A stretch of 42,965 nt of DNA. Origin: Desulfovibrio sp. (GTDB lineage: Bacteria > Desulfobacterota > Desulfovibrionia > Desulfovibrionales > Desulfovibrionaceae). A program made the translations under genes and the position numbers. The notes under the pieces were generated by a model. It worked only from the letters and a program-made list of their open reading frames with translations. It ran no database searches and was not told where the DNA came from. The DNA lies in the NCBI GenBank assembly GCA_031272405.1, contig JAISTW010000068.1, positions 1 through 42,965 of the forward strand. The letters are read 5' to 3'. Position 1 is the first letter of the stretch. Each line of letters starts with the position of its first letter. Below, in pieces: positions 26,334 through 35,002 of this stretch.

Positions 26334-27065
26334 ATGAACATCCCGCAGCAACGCTCACGTCCGGCCCTTGTGATTCTCGCGGCTCTTGCCGTCGGCCTTC
26401 TCGCGGCCTGCGCCAGGGAGCCCGACGACACCTCCGGTTTTCTCTCCCTGGCCGGCGATTTCAGCACTCCGTTCCAGATACACATTGACAATTTCGTCCG
26501 CCGCCAGCCTCCGGCCGTCTACGTCAGCCCGCGCGGACGCCTTGACCACAAACCCAAGGCGCTCTTCGTGCCCCTGCGTTTTACCCAACAGATCAGCAAT
26601 CCTGTGTCTCTGAGCACGCTGGTGTCGCGTCAGGTCTGGCAGGTCTGGCTGTCCCTCGGGGGGTTCGAAGTGCTGGAGTTCGCTCCGGATTACGGCCCCT
26701 TTGAAACGCAACGTTCTCTGGCTCTGGCCCGGGCCAAGGGCGCGGAATTTCTGGTGGGCGGGCACGTCAACCACTATATGGACGGCGGATCCGGCGGGGA
26801 AAGTTCCGTGTCCCTGGACGTGGAAATCTACGATGTCAAGTCGGGCAACTTGGTCTGGCATCTGGCCCAGGGCGGCCTTATGGAGGCGCGACAGGTGCAT
26901 GACTTCTATCTGTTCTCCATCAAGGAGCGTATTCCGGGAGACCCGGCAGGGCTGGTCACGCGCGCCCTGGCCTACGACATGGGGCGCAGGGTCGCCGCCT
27001 GGGGCAACGTCTCGGGCACGCGAAACGCCGGACAGGGGCGGCGCGGAGAAGGTCTGGTCTTTTAA
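26334..27065 (+). CDS. Putative lipoprotein of unknown function
   Basis: A 243-residue protein with a lipoprotein signal: a basic start, a hydrophobic core to about residue 23, and lipobox LLAAC (C26). The mature part looks like a compact alpha/beta domain with AEFLVGGHVNHYMDGG and SLDVEIYDVKSGNLVWHL. These segments recall the CsgG/LpoB/FlgO-like fold, where outer-membrane-linked lipoproteins compute a strand-helix core. This resemblance is by eye and uncertain. Residue after C26 is A, so sorting to the outer membrane is likely. It is in operon with the zinc-ribbon membrane protein and convergent with the FecR-domain gene. Confidence 0.75.
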   Translation: MNIPQQRSRPALVILAALAVGLLAACAREPDDTSGFLSLAGDFSTPFQIHIDNFVRRQPPAVYVSPRGRLDHKPKALFVPLRFTQQISNPVSLSTLVSRQVWQVWLSLGGFEVLEFAPDYGPFETQRSLALARAKGAEFLVGGHVNHYMDGGSGGESSVSLDVEIYDVKSGNLVWHLAQGGLMEARQVHDFYLFSIKERIPGDPAGLVTRALAYDMGRRVAAWGNVSGTRNAGQGRRGEGLVF

Positions 27066-27091
27066 CCTCCCCTCTTCCCGACTGCGCGGTC

Positions 27092-27115
27092 TCGACGCCC
27101 GCAGGCGGACGTCGA
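27092..27115. other. Hairpin between convergent lipoprotein and FecR-domain genes
   Basis: TCGACG (27092-27097) and CGTCGA (27110-27115) are perfect inverted arms, extended inside by CCG/CGG around a 4-nt loop. It lies between two convergent stops. AAAAA follows on the plus strand, so neither strand has a U tract downstream of the stem; it may act as a 3'-end stabiliser or weak terminator. Confidence 0.4.
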
Positions 27116-27119
27116 AAAA

Positions 27120-28313
27120 TCACTGCTTTGTTATAGGGATTGAGAGACCAGAACCAGAAACATTATTAATTCCGTCAGTCAGCCCCACGAAGTTCACGAC
27201 TCCGGAAGGATCTCCGGGATTAAGCGTCCCGCTGAATGAGCCGTTGGATGCCGTCGATGGCCCCATCGGAGTAAATCCCATAACGGAGAAGCTGCCTCCC
27301 GACGCGGAACCGGTTCCGCCATCCAAAACATAAATGCCTGTCGTCAAAGGACCGGAAGTGACACTTCCCTTTATGTGTCCACTGGTTATACTGCCTGAAC
27401 CCAAATTCACAGTGAAGCCCAGTCCGTCCACAGTGCCGAAAGTCGTTGAATAAGGCGCTCCAAAATAATCGTATACCGCGTTCGGCATGGGCGTCACCGT
27501 CGTCTGCGTGATCGCGGGCGGAGCGACGGAAAGCGAGGCCATGTCCTGCAAGGCCAGCCCGGCCAGCCGCGTTTCCTCGGGCAAGGCAGTCCCCGCCGCC
27601 AGGGGCGTTTCCTCCCTCCGCGCTGGCGTCAGCCCAGGTTCGGGCGCGGCCGCCGCAACGGCGCCCCCCGCGTGGAAAGCCAAATCCCGTCCCAAATCCC
27701 TGCGGTCCCGCGGATCAATGGGGATTGGCCGCGCAGGCGTGTCCGGAACGGTTATCTTGTTGCCTCCCGGCACAAGAATATTGTTGACATAGACTCTGCG
27801 CATGGTGTTTTCCACAAAGACGGTGCTCACGCCGTCCCTGGAGCGCATGCTGACGATGGTCCCGCGTATGCCAATCGCCGCCTCCGGGCTGGTCAGGGCG
27901 AAGCCGTCCGGGTTTTTCTCCGTTATGCGGCCGGTGATGATCCGGGTCACGCCTTGCAGCAGATGCGCCCTGAACATGGGCTTGGAACCGCTCTCCACGT
28001 ACTCGCGCAAATTCAGGGAGGTGTCGGGGCCAAGGCTGAGCGTGGTGTCGTCGTTGAAAAGGATGCGCACCCGCCCGGTGGAGTCCGTGCTCAGGGTGTC
28101 TCCGGAGTAGACGGAAGCGCCCCCGGTCAGCGCCGTTCTTTGCCCGCCGCGCTCGACAAAGGCGTTGGCCGCGATGGTCAGCACGCTGCCCGCCTCCTGA
28201 CCGATGGAAGCCGTTTTTTCCGCAGGCTGCGCGGCAAGACAGACAAAAGAGGGGAAGGACAAAATCGCCGTGATCACAGTAGTCATAAAGGAAATTGCAA
28301 TGCGCCTGCTCAT
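27120..28313 (-). CDS. Secreted FecR-domain protein
   Basis: A 397-residue exported protein. The signal peptide covers about residues 1-28 (FMTTVITAILSFPSFVCLAA). A FecR-type domain spans about residues 35-175, with GGASVYSGDTLSTDSTGRVRILFNDDTTLSLGP in short reading (SGDTLSTDSTGRVRI) and SPEAAIGIRGT. After a Pro/Ala-rich linker comes a Gly/Ser/Thr-rich C-terminal part (about 280-397) with beta-type repeats such as FGTVDGLGFTVNLGSGS. There is no sigma factor or TonB receptor beside it, so this is not a classic FecR anti-sigma regulator; similar proteins sit at the cell surface. AAGAGGAG about 8 nt upstream supports the ATG at 28313 over a frame extension to 28421. Confidence 0.82.
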   Translation of the reverse strand: MSRRIAISFMTTVITAILSFPSFVCLAAQPAEKTASIGQEAGSVLTIAANAFVERGGQRTALTGGASVYSGDTLSTDSTGRVRILFNDDTTLSLGPDTSLNLREYVESGSKPMFRAHLLQGVTRIITGRITEKNPDGFALTSPEAAIGIRGTIVSMRSRDGVSTVFVENTMRRVYVNNILVPGGNKITVPDTPARPIPIDPRDRRDLGRDLAFHAGGAVAAAAPEPGLTPARREETPLAAGTALPEETRLAGLALQDMASLSVAPPAITQTTVTPMPNAVYDYFGAPYSTTFGTVDGLGFTVNLGSGSITSGHIKGSVTSGPLTTGIYVLDGGTGSASGGSFSVMGFTPMGPSTASNGSFSGTLNPGDPSGVVNFVGLTDGINNVSGSGLSIPITKQ

Positions 28314-28453
28314 TGTGTCGGCTCCTCTTTGAATGCGCTGGAATGCCTGGTTGCGACCGCCCCTGATTCTGCCGCGAACGCAGGGAAATTGCAAGGACAA
28401 AGTGCGGCGTGGCATGGACAATGCGGCGAAGATGCCCTATATTTCCAAACATC

Positions 28454-29836
28454 ATGAACAGCGCGAAAGACCTCTCCTGTTTCAAGGCTTACGACGTGCG
28501 CGGCCGTGTGCCGGACAAAATCGACGAATCCGTCGCCCGCGCGCTGGGCCGGGCCTTTGCCGATCATTTCTCGGCGCGCGAGGTTGTTGTGGGACGCGAC
28601 GCGCGGCTGAGCGGGCCAGGGCTGAGCGCCGCCCTGGCGCAAGGCCTCACGGAGGCCGGGGCGCGAGTGACGGACATCGGCCTGTGCGGCACGGAAGAAA
28701 TATACTGGGCCGCCGCCCGTCAGGGCTTTGACGGCGGCATTATGGTCACCGGCAGCCATAACCCGGCTGACGAAAACGGCTTCAAGCTGGTGCGGGGCGG
28801 GGCCGCACCCGTGAGCGCGGATTCCGGCCTCAAGGATCTGAAATCCGCTGTGGCGGAACTGCTGCGGGGGACGGCGGCCGGAACGGGAGCGGAACCCCAG
28901 GGCGCGGCTAGGGGTTCATTCCGGAAAGAGTATGCGCAATGGCTCCTGGAATACTGCCGAACGGCAAATCCGCCGCGCAACCCGCTGAAAGTCCTGGCCG
29001 ACGCCGGAAACGGCTGCGCCGGACTGGTGCTGTCCGAACTCGGGCCGAGTCTGCCCTGCGAGCTTGTCCTGCGTCAGGCGGAGCCGGACGGACGTTTCCC
29101 CAACGGCGTGCCCAATCCCCTTCTGCCGGAAAAACGCGAGGGAACGGCGCGGGCCGTGCGGGAGCAAAAAGCGGATCTGGGCATAGCCTTTGACGGAGAT
29201 TTTGACCGCTGTTTCTTCTACGACAGCGACGGCAATTTCATCGAAGGCTATTACTGCGTCGGCATTCTGGCTCAGGAACTGTTGCGCCGCTGCCCGGGGG
29301 CCAAAATCATTCACGACCCGCGGGTGTACTGGAACACGCGGGAGGTGGTGCTTGCCGCCGGCGGCGTGCCGGTGATGGGCAAAACAGGACACGCCTTCAT
29401 CAAGGAAAAAATGCGCGCGGAAAACGCCCTGTACGGCGGAGAAATGAGCGCTCACCACTATTTTCGCGATTTCGCCTATTGCGATTCCGGAATGCTACCC
29501 TGGCTGCTGACGGTCCGCCTACTCTCTGAAACCGGACAAACTCTGGCGGAGCTCGCGGCGGAGCGCATGGCGGCCTGGCCGTGCAGCGGCGAGATAAACC
29601 GCCGTGTGACCGACGCCGCCGCCCTGATGCAGGCCATACGCGATCGCTACGCGGCCCGGGCCGTTCACGAAGACCACCTGGACGGCCTCAATCTGGAATT
29701 CCCCGAATGGCGCTTCAACCTGCGCATGTCCAATACCGAGCCGATACTGCGCCTGAATGTGGAAAGCCGGGCCAATCGCGCCTTGCTGGAAGACAAGACG
29801 GCTGAGCTGCTGGAGACGCTCGACGCTTCCGCCTGA
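28454..29836 (+). CDS. Phosphomannomutase/phosphoglucomutase
   Basis: An alpha-D-phosphohexomutase of 460 residues that interconverts hexose 1- and 6-phosphates for nucleotide-sugar synthesis. The phosphoserine loop is TGSHNPADENG (S101). The metal-binding loop is DGDFDRC (D247, D249, D251), and the sugar-specificity loop is GGEMSAHHYF. The C-terminal phosphate-binding segment is MRLSNTEP-like (RMSNTEP). The GEMSAH loop fits the dual phosphomannomutase/phosphoglucomutase group (AlgC/ManB). The frame is open upstream to 28409; the ATG at 28454 gives the normal N-terminus, although no clear ribosome binding site precedes it. It is divergent from the FecR-domain gene, and its stop lies one base from the convergent BFN gene. 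Confidence 0.9.
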   Translation: MNSAKDLSCFKAYDVRGRVPDKIDESVARALGRAFADHFSAREVVVGRDARLSGPGLSAALAQGLTEAGARVTDIGLCGTEEIYWAAARQGFDGGIMVTGSHNPADENGFKLVRGGAAPVSADSGLKDLKSAVAELLRGTAAGTGAEPQGAARGSFRKEYAQWLLEYCRTANPPRNPLKVLADAGNGCAGLVLSELGPSLPCELVLRQAEPDGRFPNGVPNPLLPEKREGTARAVREQKADLGIAFDGDFDRCFFYDSDGNFIEGYYCVGILAQELLRRCPGAKIIHDPRVYWNTREVVLAAGGVPVMGKTGHAFIKEKMRAENALYGGEMSAHHYFRDFAYCDSGMLPWLLTVRLLSETGQTLAELAAERMAAWPCSGEINRRVTDAAALMQAIRDRYAARAVHEDHLDGLNLEFPEWRFNLRMSNTEPILRLNVESRANRALLEDKTAELLETLDASA

Positions 29837-29837
29837 A

Positions 29838-30437
29838 TCACATTTTCAGTCTTGAAACGGGCTCCAGCGCGTTCAGCAACGCCTTGAACTTGGCGTCCCA
29901 GTTGGGGTCGTTCGCACCGGGCAGACCGCCGTCGTGCAACAGGGCGCTGTGCAAAGCGTTCATTTCTTTCTGGGCGCCGACGCGGCGCACCATGTCAACG
30001 GCCGCGTCGGCCATGGGCGGCATTTCCCGCACAGCCTCATCCCGCTTTCCTCTGAGCCGCTGTTTGACCGAGTCGCTGACCAGTATAGGCGCTTTGGCCC
30101 GCAAGGCCAGAGCGATGGCATCTGAGGGACGGCAATCAATGCGCGTCCTGCTTGCCTGGGAATGCAGCACCAGAACGGCGTAGTAAACGCCGTCCACACA
30201 GCGCGTTATCTCCACGCTCACCAGCTCGTGGTGAAAGGCCCTAACGCACAAAAGCAGCAGATCGTGGGTCAGGGGACGGGGCAGTTGCTCGTTGTCCAAA
30301 GCCAGGGATATGGACATGGCTTCCATGGGCCCCACCAGGATGGGCAATATAAGATCACTGTCCTTTGCCTGCAAAATGACAATTGGATTTTTGCTCCTCT
30401 CATCAAGAGTCAGACCAATCACGCGCATTTCCAGCAT
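29838..30437 (-). CDS. Bifunctional nuclease (BFN, DUF151) domain protein
   Basis: A 199-residue protein with the BFN/DUF151 domain in its first 130 residues. Markers are NPIVILQAKDSDLILPILVG, LPRPLTHDLL, and RIDCRPSDAIALALRAKAPI. Plant and archaeal relatives have nuclease activity; the bacterial role is not settled. The C-terminal 60 residues are charged helices. GGGGG lies a few bases before the ATG. It is 41 bp downstream of miaB on the same strand, so co-transcription with this tRNA-modification gene is likely. Confidence 0.88.
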   Translation of the reverse strand: MLEMRVIGLTLDERSKNPIVILQAKDSDLILPILVGPMEAMSISLALDNEQLPRPLTHDLLLLCVRAFHHELVSVEITRCVDGVYYAVLVLHSQASRTRIDCRPSDAIALALRAKAPILVSDSVKQRLRGKRDEAVREMPPMADAAVDMVRRVGAQKEMNALHSALLHDGGLPGANDPNWDAKFKALLNALEPVSRLKM

Positions 30438-30478
30438 AATTCCCCCGCCTGCGTCAATCTACGGTTGACGCGCGTTTT

Positions 30479-31822
30479 TCACCACATGTCTCCCGCCGGC
30501 TCCGCGGCAAGACTGTGCCTTTTGGCCCGCGTAATGAGCACAGGGGCCATTTTGCCCGTGTAATCGCCCTGTCCCTCCAGGACAAGATTCACAACGACCC
30601 CGTAAGGGTCGCGTCCTCGCCAGCTTGTTTTTCCGGGCGGCTGCCGACGGCTGCGGCCTTCGATCAGAATGTCGGTCTTCCGCCCGACGCGATCGGCCAG
30701 CAGACGCCTGGTCAGAGCGTCCTGCAGGGCCTGAAGGCGCGACAGCCGTTCCAGACTGACGGTCGGCGCAGTCTTGTCAGGCATGAGCGCCGCCCGCGTT
30801 CCCGGTCTGTCCGAATAACAGAAAGAAAAACTTGAAACAAATTCACATGTTTCCATTATGGCAAGAGTGTCTTCAAAGTCTTTTTCGCTCTCGCCTGGAA
30901 AGCCCGCAATGATATCCGTGCTCAGGGCCATGTCCGGGCGCGCCTCGCGCAGACGCCGCGCCAGATCAAGAAAAGTCCGGCTGTCGTATTTGCGTCCCAT
31001 GCGTTTGAGGACGTTGTCGGAGCCCGATTGCAGAGGCAGATGCAGACGCGGACAAAGAGCGGGCACGTTGCCGAAGGCGGCCACGTCCTCGGGCCGCATG
31101 TCCCGGGGATGGGCCGTCACGTAGCGCAGCCGGACGAGACCGGGCAGGGTCGCCACACGTTCCAGCAGACTGGCGAAGCTCGTTCCGTCGCCCTGTCTGT
31201 CCCGGTTGTAGGCGTTGACGTTCTGGCCCAGAAGAAGGATTTCCCGCGCTCCTCCATCCAGACGCGCGCGGCATTCTTCCAGAATGTCCTCGGCACGACG
31301 GGACTTCTGACGCCCGCGCGTGAAAGGAACAATGCAGTAAGCGCAAAAATTGTCGCAGCCCTGTATGATGTTCACCTGGGCCACAGGCCCGGCGGCGGCC
31401 CGAACAGCCTTCCGCTCTTCATAGCCGACGCTGAAATCCAGCAGGCAACAGCGCTCCTGCGGTTCGGCAAGCAGGCGCTCAATGGCCTCAGGCGCGCGTG
31501 CCAGACCATCGCTCCCGACGAGCAGCCGCACCTGACTTTCCGGGGAAAAGAGCTTCTCGCCCATCTGCTGGGCCACACAGCCGGCGACCACAACCAACAC
31601 CCCGGGGTCGCCGCCCGTCACACGCCGCACTTCGGCCAGCGCGGCGGCCACCTTGCGCTCCGGCTTTTCGCGCACGGAGCAGGTATTGAGCACCACCACG
31701 CGGGCATCCTCCAGACCGGTCCGCGTGAAACCGCGCTCGGCAAGGCTGGATGCCAGCCACCAGGAGTCGTTGGCGTTCATCTGGCACCCAAAGGTGATGA
31801 TGTGAAAACTTTTCCCGTTCAT
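30479..31822 (-). CDS. miaB: tRNA-2-methylthio-N6-dimethylallyladenosine synthase MiaB
   Basis: MiaB is a radical SAM methylthiotransferase acting on A37 of tRNAs reading UNN codons. It has the N-terminal methylthiotransferase domain (FGCQMNANDS, VVLNTCSVREKPERK, VVAGCVAQQ). The radical SAM motif is IQGCDNFCAYCIVPFTRG (CX3CX2C), followed by HLPLQSGSDNVLKRMGR and a C-terminal TRAM domain. The ATG at 31822 gives MNGKSFHIITFGCQMN, the usual start. An ATG at 31846 is also in frame and lies just after the upstream stop; neither has a strong ribosome binding site. It follows the small gene at 31852-32217. Confidence 0.95.
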   Translation of the reverse strand: MNGKSFHIITFGCQMNANDSWWLASSLAERGFTRTGLEDARVVVLNTCSVREKPERKVAAALAEVRRVTGGDPGVLVVVAGCVAQQMGEKLFSPESQVRLLVGSDGLARAPEAIERLLAEPQERCCLLDFSVGYEERKAVRAAAGPVAQVNIIQGCDNFCAYCIVPFTRGRQKSRRAEDILEECRARLDGGAREILLLGQNVNAYNRDRQGDGTSFASLLERVATLPGLVRLRYVTAHPRDMRPEDVAAFGNVPALCPRLHLPLQSGSDNVLKRMGRKYDSRTFLDLARRLREARPDMALSTDIIAGFPGESEKDFEDTLAIMETCEFVSSFSFCYSDRPGTRAALMPDKTAPTVSLERLSRLQALQDALTRRLLADRVGRKTDILIEGRSRRQPPGKTSWRGRDPYGVVVNLVLEGQGDYTGKMAPVLITRAKRHSLAAEPAGDMW

Positions 31823-31851
31823 GGCGACATCCGCGACGGCGAGCATACGGG

Positions 31852-32217
31852 TTATTGTTTGACGCCGGAATCCGGCTCCCTGTACATGCCCTGTGCGCCG
31901 TCCTCATCAAGAATGTCCAGTTGCTCTTCCAGCCATTCCAGAACGCCGCGCGCCGTGTTGTAGTTGAGCAGCACCCGCGTGTGAATGCGGCGTTCCACTT
32001 CCCTGGGCTCGCCGTCCTCCGGCAGGATTTCATGCCCCAGGCTGCCGTCCGGGCTCACAATCTGCTCCATGAATTGCGGCAACGCGTCGCTCTCGTGGTA
32101 AAAATTCATTTCAATTTCGCCCTGGGCATTGATGCCGCCCCAGACGCCGTGGGCCGTCTGCAACCGCGTCCCGTGTTCCAGAGTGAAATTGTAACGTATT
32201 TTGGAAGGGATTTTCAC
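31852..32217 (-). CDS. Small conserved-looking protein of unknown function upstream of miaB
   Basis: A 121-residue soluble protein, not recognised. It contains a beta-rich start (KIPSKIRYNFTLEHGTRLQT), a central YHESDALPQFMEQIVS segment, and a C-terminal helical part with LNYNTARGVLEWLEEQLDIL. The open frame extends to 32358, but a GTG at 32217 has AAGGA about 8 nt before it and starts where the sequence becomes protein-like; an ATG at 32226 has the AAGG directly adjacent and is less likely. It is probably the first gene of an operon with miaB and the BFN gene, since its stop is only 29 bp from the miaB start. Confidence 0.65.
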   Translation of the reverse strand: MKIPSKIRYNFTLEHGTRLQTAHGVWGGINAQGEIEMNFYHESDALPQFMEQIVSPDGSLGHEILPEDGEPREVERRIHTRVLLNYNTARGVLEWLEEQLDILDEDGAQGMYREPDSGVKQ

Positions 32218-32424
32218 CGGACACATCCTTGGACAACTATTGAACAACCGCCGGAACAGGAGCTCGCCGGGAAATCCGGCCAGCCCGGCGGGACACCTTG
32301 ACGCTTTTCCCTGTTCAGGATATCCCAGAAAAGGGGGGCAAGTAAAGTCCCGCCACATGGCCCTCGACGGGAATCAAACCTGCGACGCGAAAGCCAAACC
32401 GCGCAGACAGGCGGAAAAAATATT

Positions 32425-32985
32425 GTGAACGAAAAAATAAATACGATCCAGCATCAGGCGCTGCCGTACTTCGATATGGAAGCCTTTATGGAACAGAGCC
32501 GAGAAACGCGCCTGGGCGGAGCTGTCGCGGAGCGTCTGGCCGGCCTTTGGGAGCGGTGGTTACCTCTGTTGCGCGTTTGCGAAACACGCGCCGGGACAAA
32601 TTCCTGGTTGGCTGTCTGGTTGCCGGAATCCGTGGAAAAACAGGTGGACGAAGTTTGGAAGGCCTCCGCGTCCGAGGGTTGGCTTGTCAACACGCTGGCC
32701 CAATTCATGTGCATGAGCGCCCTGAGGGAGGCGCTTCCGGAAGTGGAGCGGGCCGGTTGCGCGCCCTCGCCGCGCCCCACGCGAACTCTGCGCGAGGCTC
32801 TGGCCCGTCTGGAAGTTCCATACAAGGTAAACGCGCCCACGCTTGAACGCCGCTACGCCGTGGTCACGTTCTATCCCTGGCGGGGAGGCTGCGAGATATG
32901 CTCTTTGCAAGCCGACTGCCCCAAGGGGCGGGGCGGGGGAGAAAATCTTTCCATTGTCTTGCCGGGGCATGAGAAGGAAAGCTGA
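32425..32985 (+). CDS. Protein of unknown function with C-terminal three-cysteine motif
   Basis: A 186-residue soluble protein, not recognised. Most of it is helical (residues about 15-110). Near the C-terminus is GGCEICSLQADCPKG, giving Cys-x2-Cys-x5-Cys, which could bind a metal or an iron-sulfur cluster. The start is GTG with only a distant purine run (AGGCGG about 12 nt upstream); an ATG at codon 18 is an alternative. It is convergent with the DUF5334-like gene, 32 bp away. Confidence 0.65.
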   Translation: MNEKINTIQHQALPYFDMEAFMEQSRETRLGGAVAERLAGLWERWLPLLRVCETRAGTNSWLAVWLPESVEKQVDEVWKASASEGWLVNTLAQFMCMSALREALPEVERAGCAPSPRPTRTLREALARLEVPYKVNAPTLERRYAVVTFYPWRGGCEICSLQADCPKGRGGGENLSIVLPGHEKES

Positions 32986-33017
32986 TGTCTGCGCGTCTCA
33001 TGTCCTTGCCTGCCTGT

Positions 33018-33296
33018 TCAGCGGCCTTCCATGATGAGCATCCTGGTTGCTCCGTCAGGGGAGCGCACCAGCACCTCCACTGTGCGGGCATTCTGGGTCA
33101 CGTTGACCACCAGACAGGTCTGGGTGACGTCGCCGTCATAATTCCTTACGTCCACGGTGTCCCCGCGTGAGGGCAGGCGGTCGGGAATGATTTCCACCAG
33201 ACCGGCGGTGGCGTCATCGAAGCCGTCCCAGGCGGATGCCGTGCCGGGCGACAGAAAAAGACAGGCGAACGCAATGACAAGGCGGAAATTTTTCAT
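33018..33296 (-). CDS. Small exported protein resembling DUF5334
   Basis: A 92-residue protein with a signal peptide (about residues 1-21, ending in TASA before WDGFDD). The mature part is a small beta domain: VEIIPDRLPSRGDTVDVRNYDGDV and VVNVTQNARTVEVLV in pieces. The WDGFD start and the short VEI/RGD pattern resemble the DUF5334 family of unknown function; I am moderately sure of this. AAGGGG lies 2-6 nt before the ATG, which is preferred over the frame extension to 33335. It is divergent from moaA. Confidence 0.65.
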   Translation of the reverse strand: MKNFRLVIAFACLFLSPGTASAWDGFDDATAGLVEIIPDRLPSRGDTVDVRNYDGDVTQTCLVVNVTQNARTVEVLVRSPDGATRMLIMEGR

Positions 33297-33395
33297 GTCC
33301 CCTTCTGTAAACCGCTTTTCGCATCTTGGCAACAACCTTTTTTCCCCCGCAGCTTCCGCGAATCACGGCGAAACGGCAAGCAACGGGAACGCGCC

Positions 33396-34391
33396 ATGAA
33401 TCTGACCGACGCGCGCGGTCGCGTTGTGCGCTACCTGCGGCTCTCCGTCACGGATCGCTGCAACCTGCGTTGCCGTTATTGCCGCAGCGGCACGGAACAT
33501 TTTATCCCGCATCCCGACATCCTGCGCTATGAGGAAATGCTGCGTTTCGTCGGCATAGCGTCAAAACTGGGCGTCAACAAGGTGCGCATAACCGGAGGAG
33601 AGCCCTTTGTACGCAAGGGCTGCGCCGATCTTCTGGTCATGCTGCGCGAACGCCTGCCGAGAATCGACCTGCGCGTCACCACCAACGGGGTTCTGCTCGA
33701 GCCGTATGTGCCGCTTCTGGCCCGGTTGGGCGTCAGCGCCGTAAATCTCTCCCTGGACAGTTTTGACCGCGCCGCGTTCGCCTCGGTGACGGGGCGGGAT
33801 GTTCTGCCGGCCATATTGTCCGCCCTGGACAAGATGCTGAGCGTCGGCCTGCCTGTCAAAATCAATGTGGTCGCGGTGCGCGGCGTCAATGACGGTCAAC
33901 TGGATGACTTCGTCCACGCCGCCAAAACGCTGCCCATTGACCTGCGCTTTATTGAATTTATGCCCATGGGCAGCGGCACGTTGTGGAATGAAAAAAATTT
34001 CTGGCCCGCGGACGAGATCCGGGAGGAAATTTCCCGCCGCGTCCGTCTGACGCCTGTAACAGGCGGCCGCGACGACGCCGGGCCCGCCCGCGTGTACGCC
34101 GTTGAGGGCGGCAGGGGCAGAATAGGTTTCATCACTTCCATGACCAATCATTTCTGCGCTTCCTGCAACCGCCTGCGTTTGACAAGCGACGGACATGTGC
34201 GTACCTGTCTTTTTGACGACAGGGAATACAGGCTGCGGGGGATGTTGAGGTCAAAACGCGTGTCCGATCGGCAGATCGGGGAGGCCTTGCGCCGCGTTTG
34301 CGCCCTGAAGCCCGTCGGCGCGGACATCCTCAAGCGGCGCGTCGGGGACAAGGCGGTGGCCGAACGTCGCATGACCAGCATCGGCGGCTGA
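33396..34391 (+). CDS. moaA: GTP 3',8-cyclase MoaA (molybdenum cofactor)
   Basis: MoaA is the radical SAM enzyme that starts molybdopterin synthesis from GTP. The N-terminal cluster motif is C22-NLR-C26-RY-C29. The segments ITGGEPFVRKG and TTNGVLL follow, then the C-terminal second cluster with CASCNRLRLTSDGHVRTCLF (CX2CX13C). The protein ends in IGG, the double-glycine tail needed for MoaA activity. Its 331 residues are normal. In this type of organism Mo/W cofactors serve formate dehydrogenase and aldehyde oxidoreductases. The YqiA-like gene follows after 21 bp. Confidence 0.96.
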   Translation: MNLTDARGRVVRYLRLSVTDRCNLRCRYCRSGTEHFIPHPDILRYEEMLRFVGIASKLGVNKVRITGGEPFVRKGCADLLVMLRERLPRIDLRVTTNGVLLEPYVPLLARLGVSAVNLSLDSFDRAAFASVTGRDVLPAILSALDKMLSVGLPVKINVVAVRGVNDGQLDDFVHAAKTLPIDLRFIEFMPMGSGTLWNEKNFWPADEIREEISRRVRLTPVTGGRDDAGPARVYAVEGGRGRIGFITSMTNHFCASCNRLRLTSDGHVRTCLFDDREYRLRGMLRSKRVSDRQIGEALRRVCALKPVGADILKRRVGDKAVAERRMTSIGG

Positions 34392-34412
34392 CATTTACGA
34401 ACAGGCACGACC

Positions 34413-34958
34413 ATGATCATCAATATTCACGGATTCACGGGCAACGGCGACAACACGAAATCCAGATGGCTGAAGGCGAACATCGTGCAGCACGAAATTT
34501 TTTCGCCGACGATTGATTATGCCGCATCAAACCCCGAGAGCATACTGGAACTGCTCTCCAACAAAATTTCATCCTGTCCGGGAACAGACTCTCCCCGTGT
34601 GCTGGGCAGCAGTCTGGGAGCCTTTTACGCCAGATGCCTGAATCTGTTGTTTCCTGAAACGACGACCGTTCTCATCAATCCCGCGCTTGTTCCCTTTCTG
34701 ACCCTGCGCGGACGCATAGACTGCAAGGCCTATCTCGCCCTGTTCGCGCGCCTGGCCTACAGGGACGACGCCATGTCGAATGAAAAAAGTAGGCTGCACG
34801 TCATCATCGGCGATTCGGATGAACTCATTGACCATGAACACATGACGAAGCCCCTGTTGCCACCGAATTTTCAACGTATTCATGTTATCAGGGGCGGAAG
34901 GCACCGGCTGGAGCTGACTCCTGAAGTGGGCGGCATACTGAAGTCAATCCTGTCCTGA
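34413..34958 (+). CDS. YqiA-like (UPF0227) alpha/beta-hydrolase esterase
   Basis: A compact 181-residue alpha/beta hydrolase. The probable catalytic triad is visible: nucleophile in GSSLGAF (S67), acid in GDSDELID (D135 or D139), and histidine in GGRHRLEL (H163). The N-terminal IHGFTGNG forms the oxyanion region. Length and motifs match YqiA/UPF0227, small esterases active on short acyl esters. It is probably co-transcribed with moaA (21 bp apart). Confidence 0.85.
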   Translation: MIINIHGFTGNGDNTKSRWLKANIVQHEIFSPTIDYAASNPESILELLSNKISSCPGTDSPRVLGSSLGAFYARCLNLLFPETTTVLINPALVPFLTLRGRIDCKAYLALFARLAYRDDAMSNEKSRLHVIIGDSDELIDHEHMTKPLLPPNFQRIHVIRGGRHRLELTPEVGGILKSILS

Positions 34959-35002
34959 GCGGATTTGCCCTATTTCCCCGACGTTCAAGGAGGATCGCCC
35001 TT

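Noticed and set aside
32363..32410. tRNA T-arm-like sequence on the minus strand (GCAGGTTTGATTCCCGT).
   Set aside because: The supposed T-stem has a mismatch, no acceptor stem or normal anticodon arm can be folded around it, and no CCA end follows. Treated as chance.
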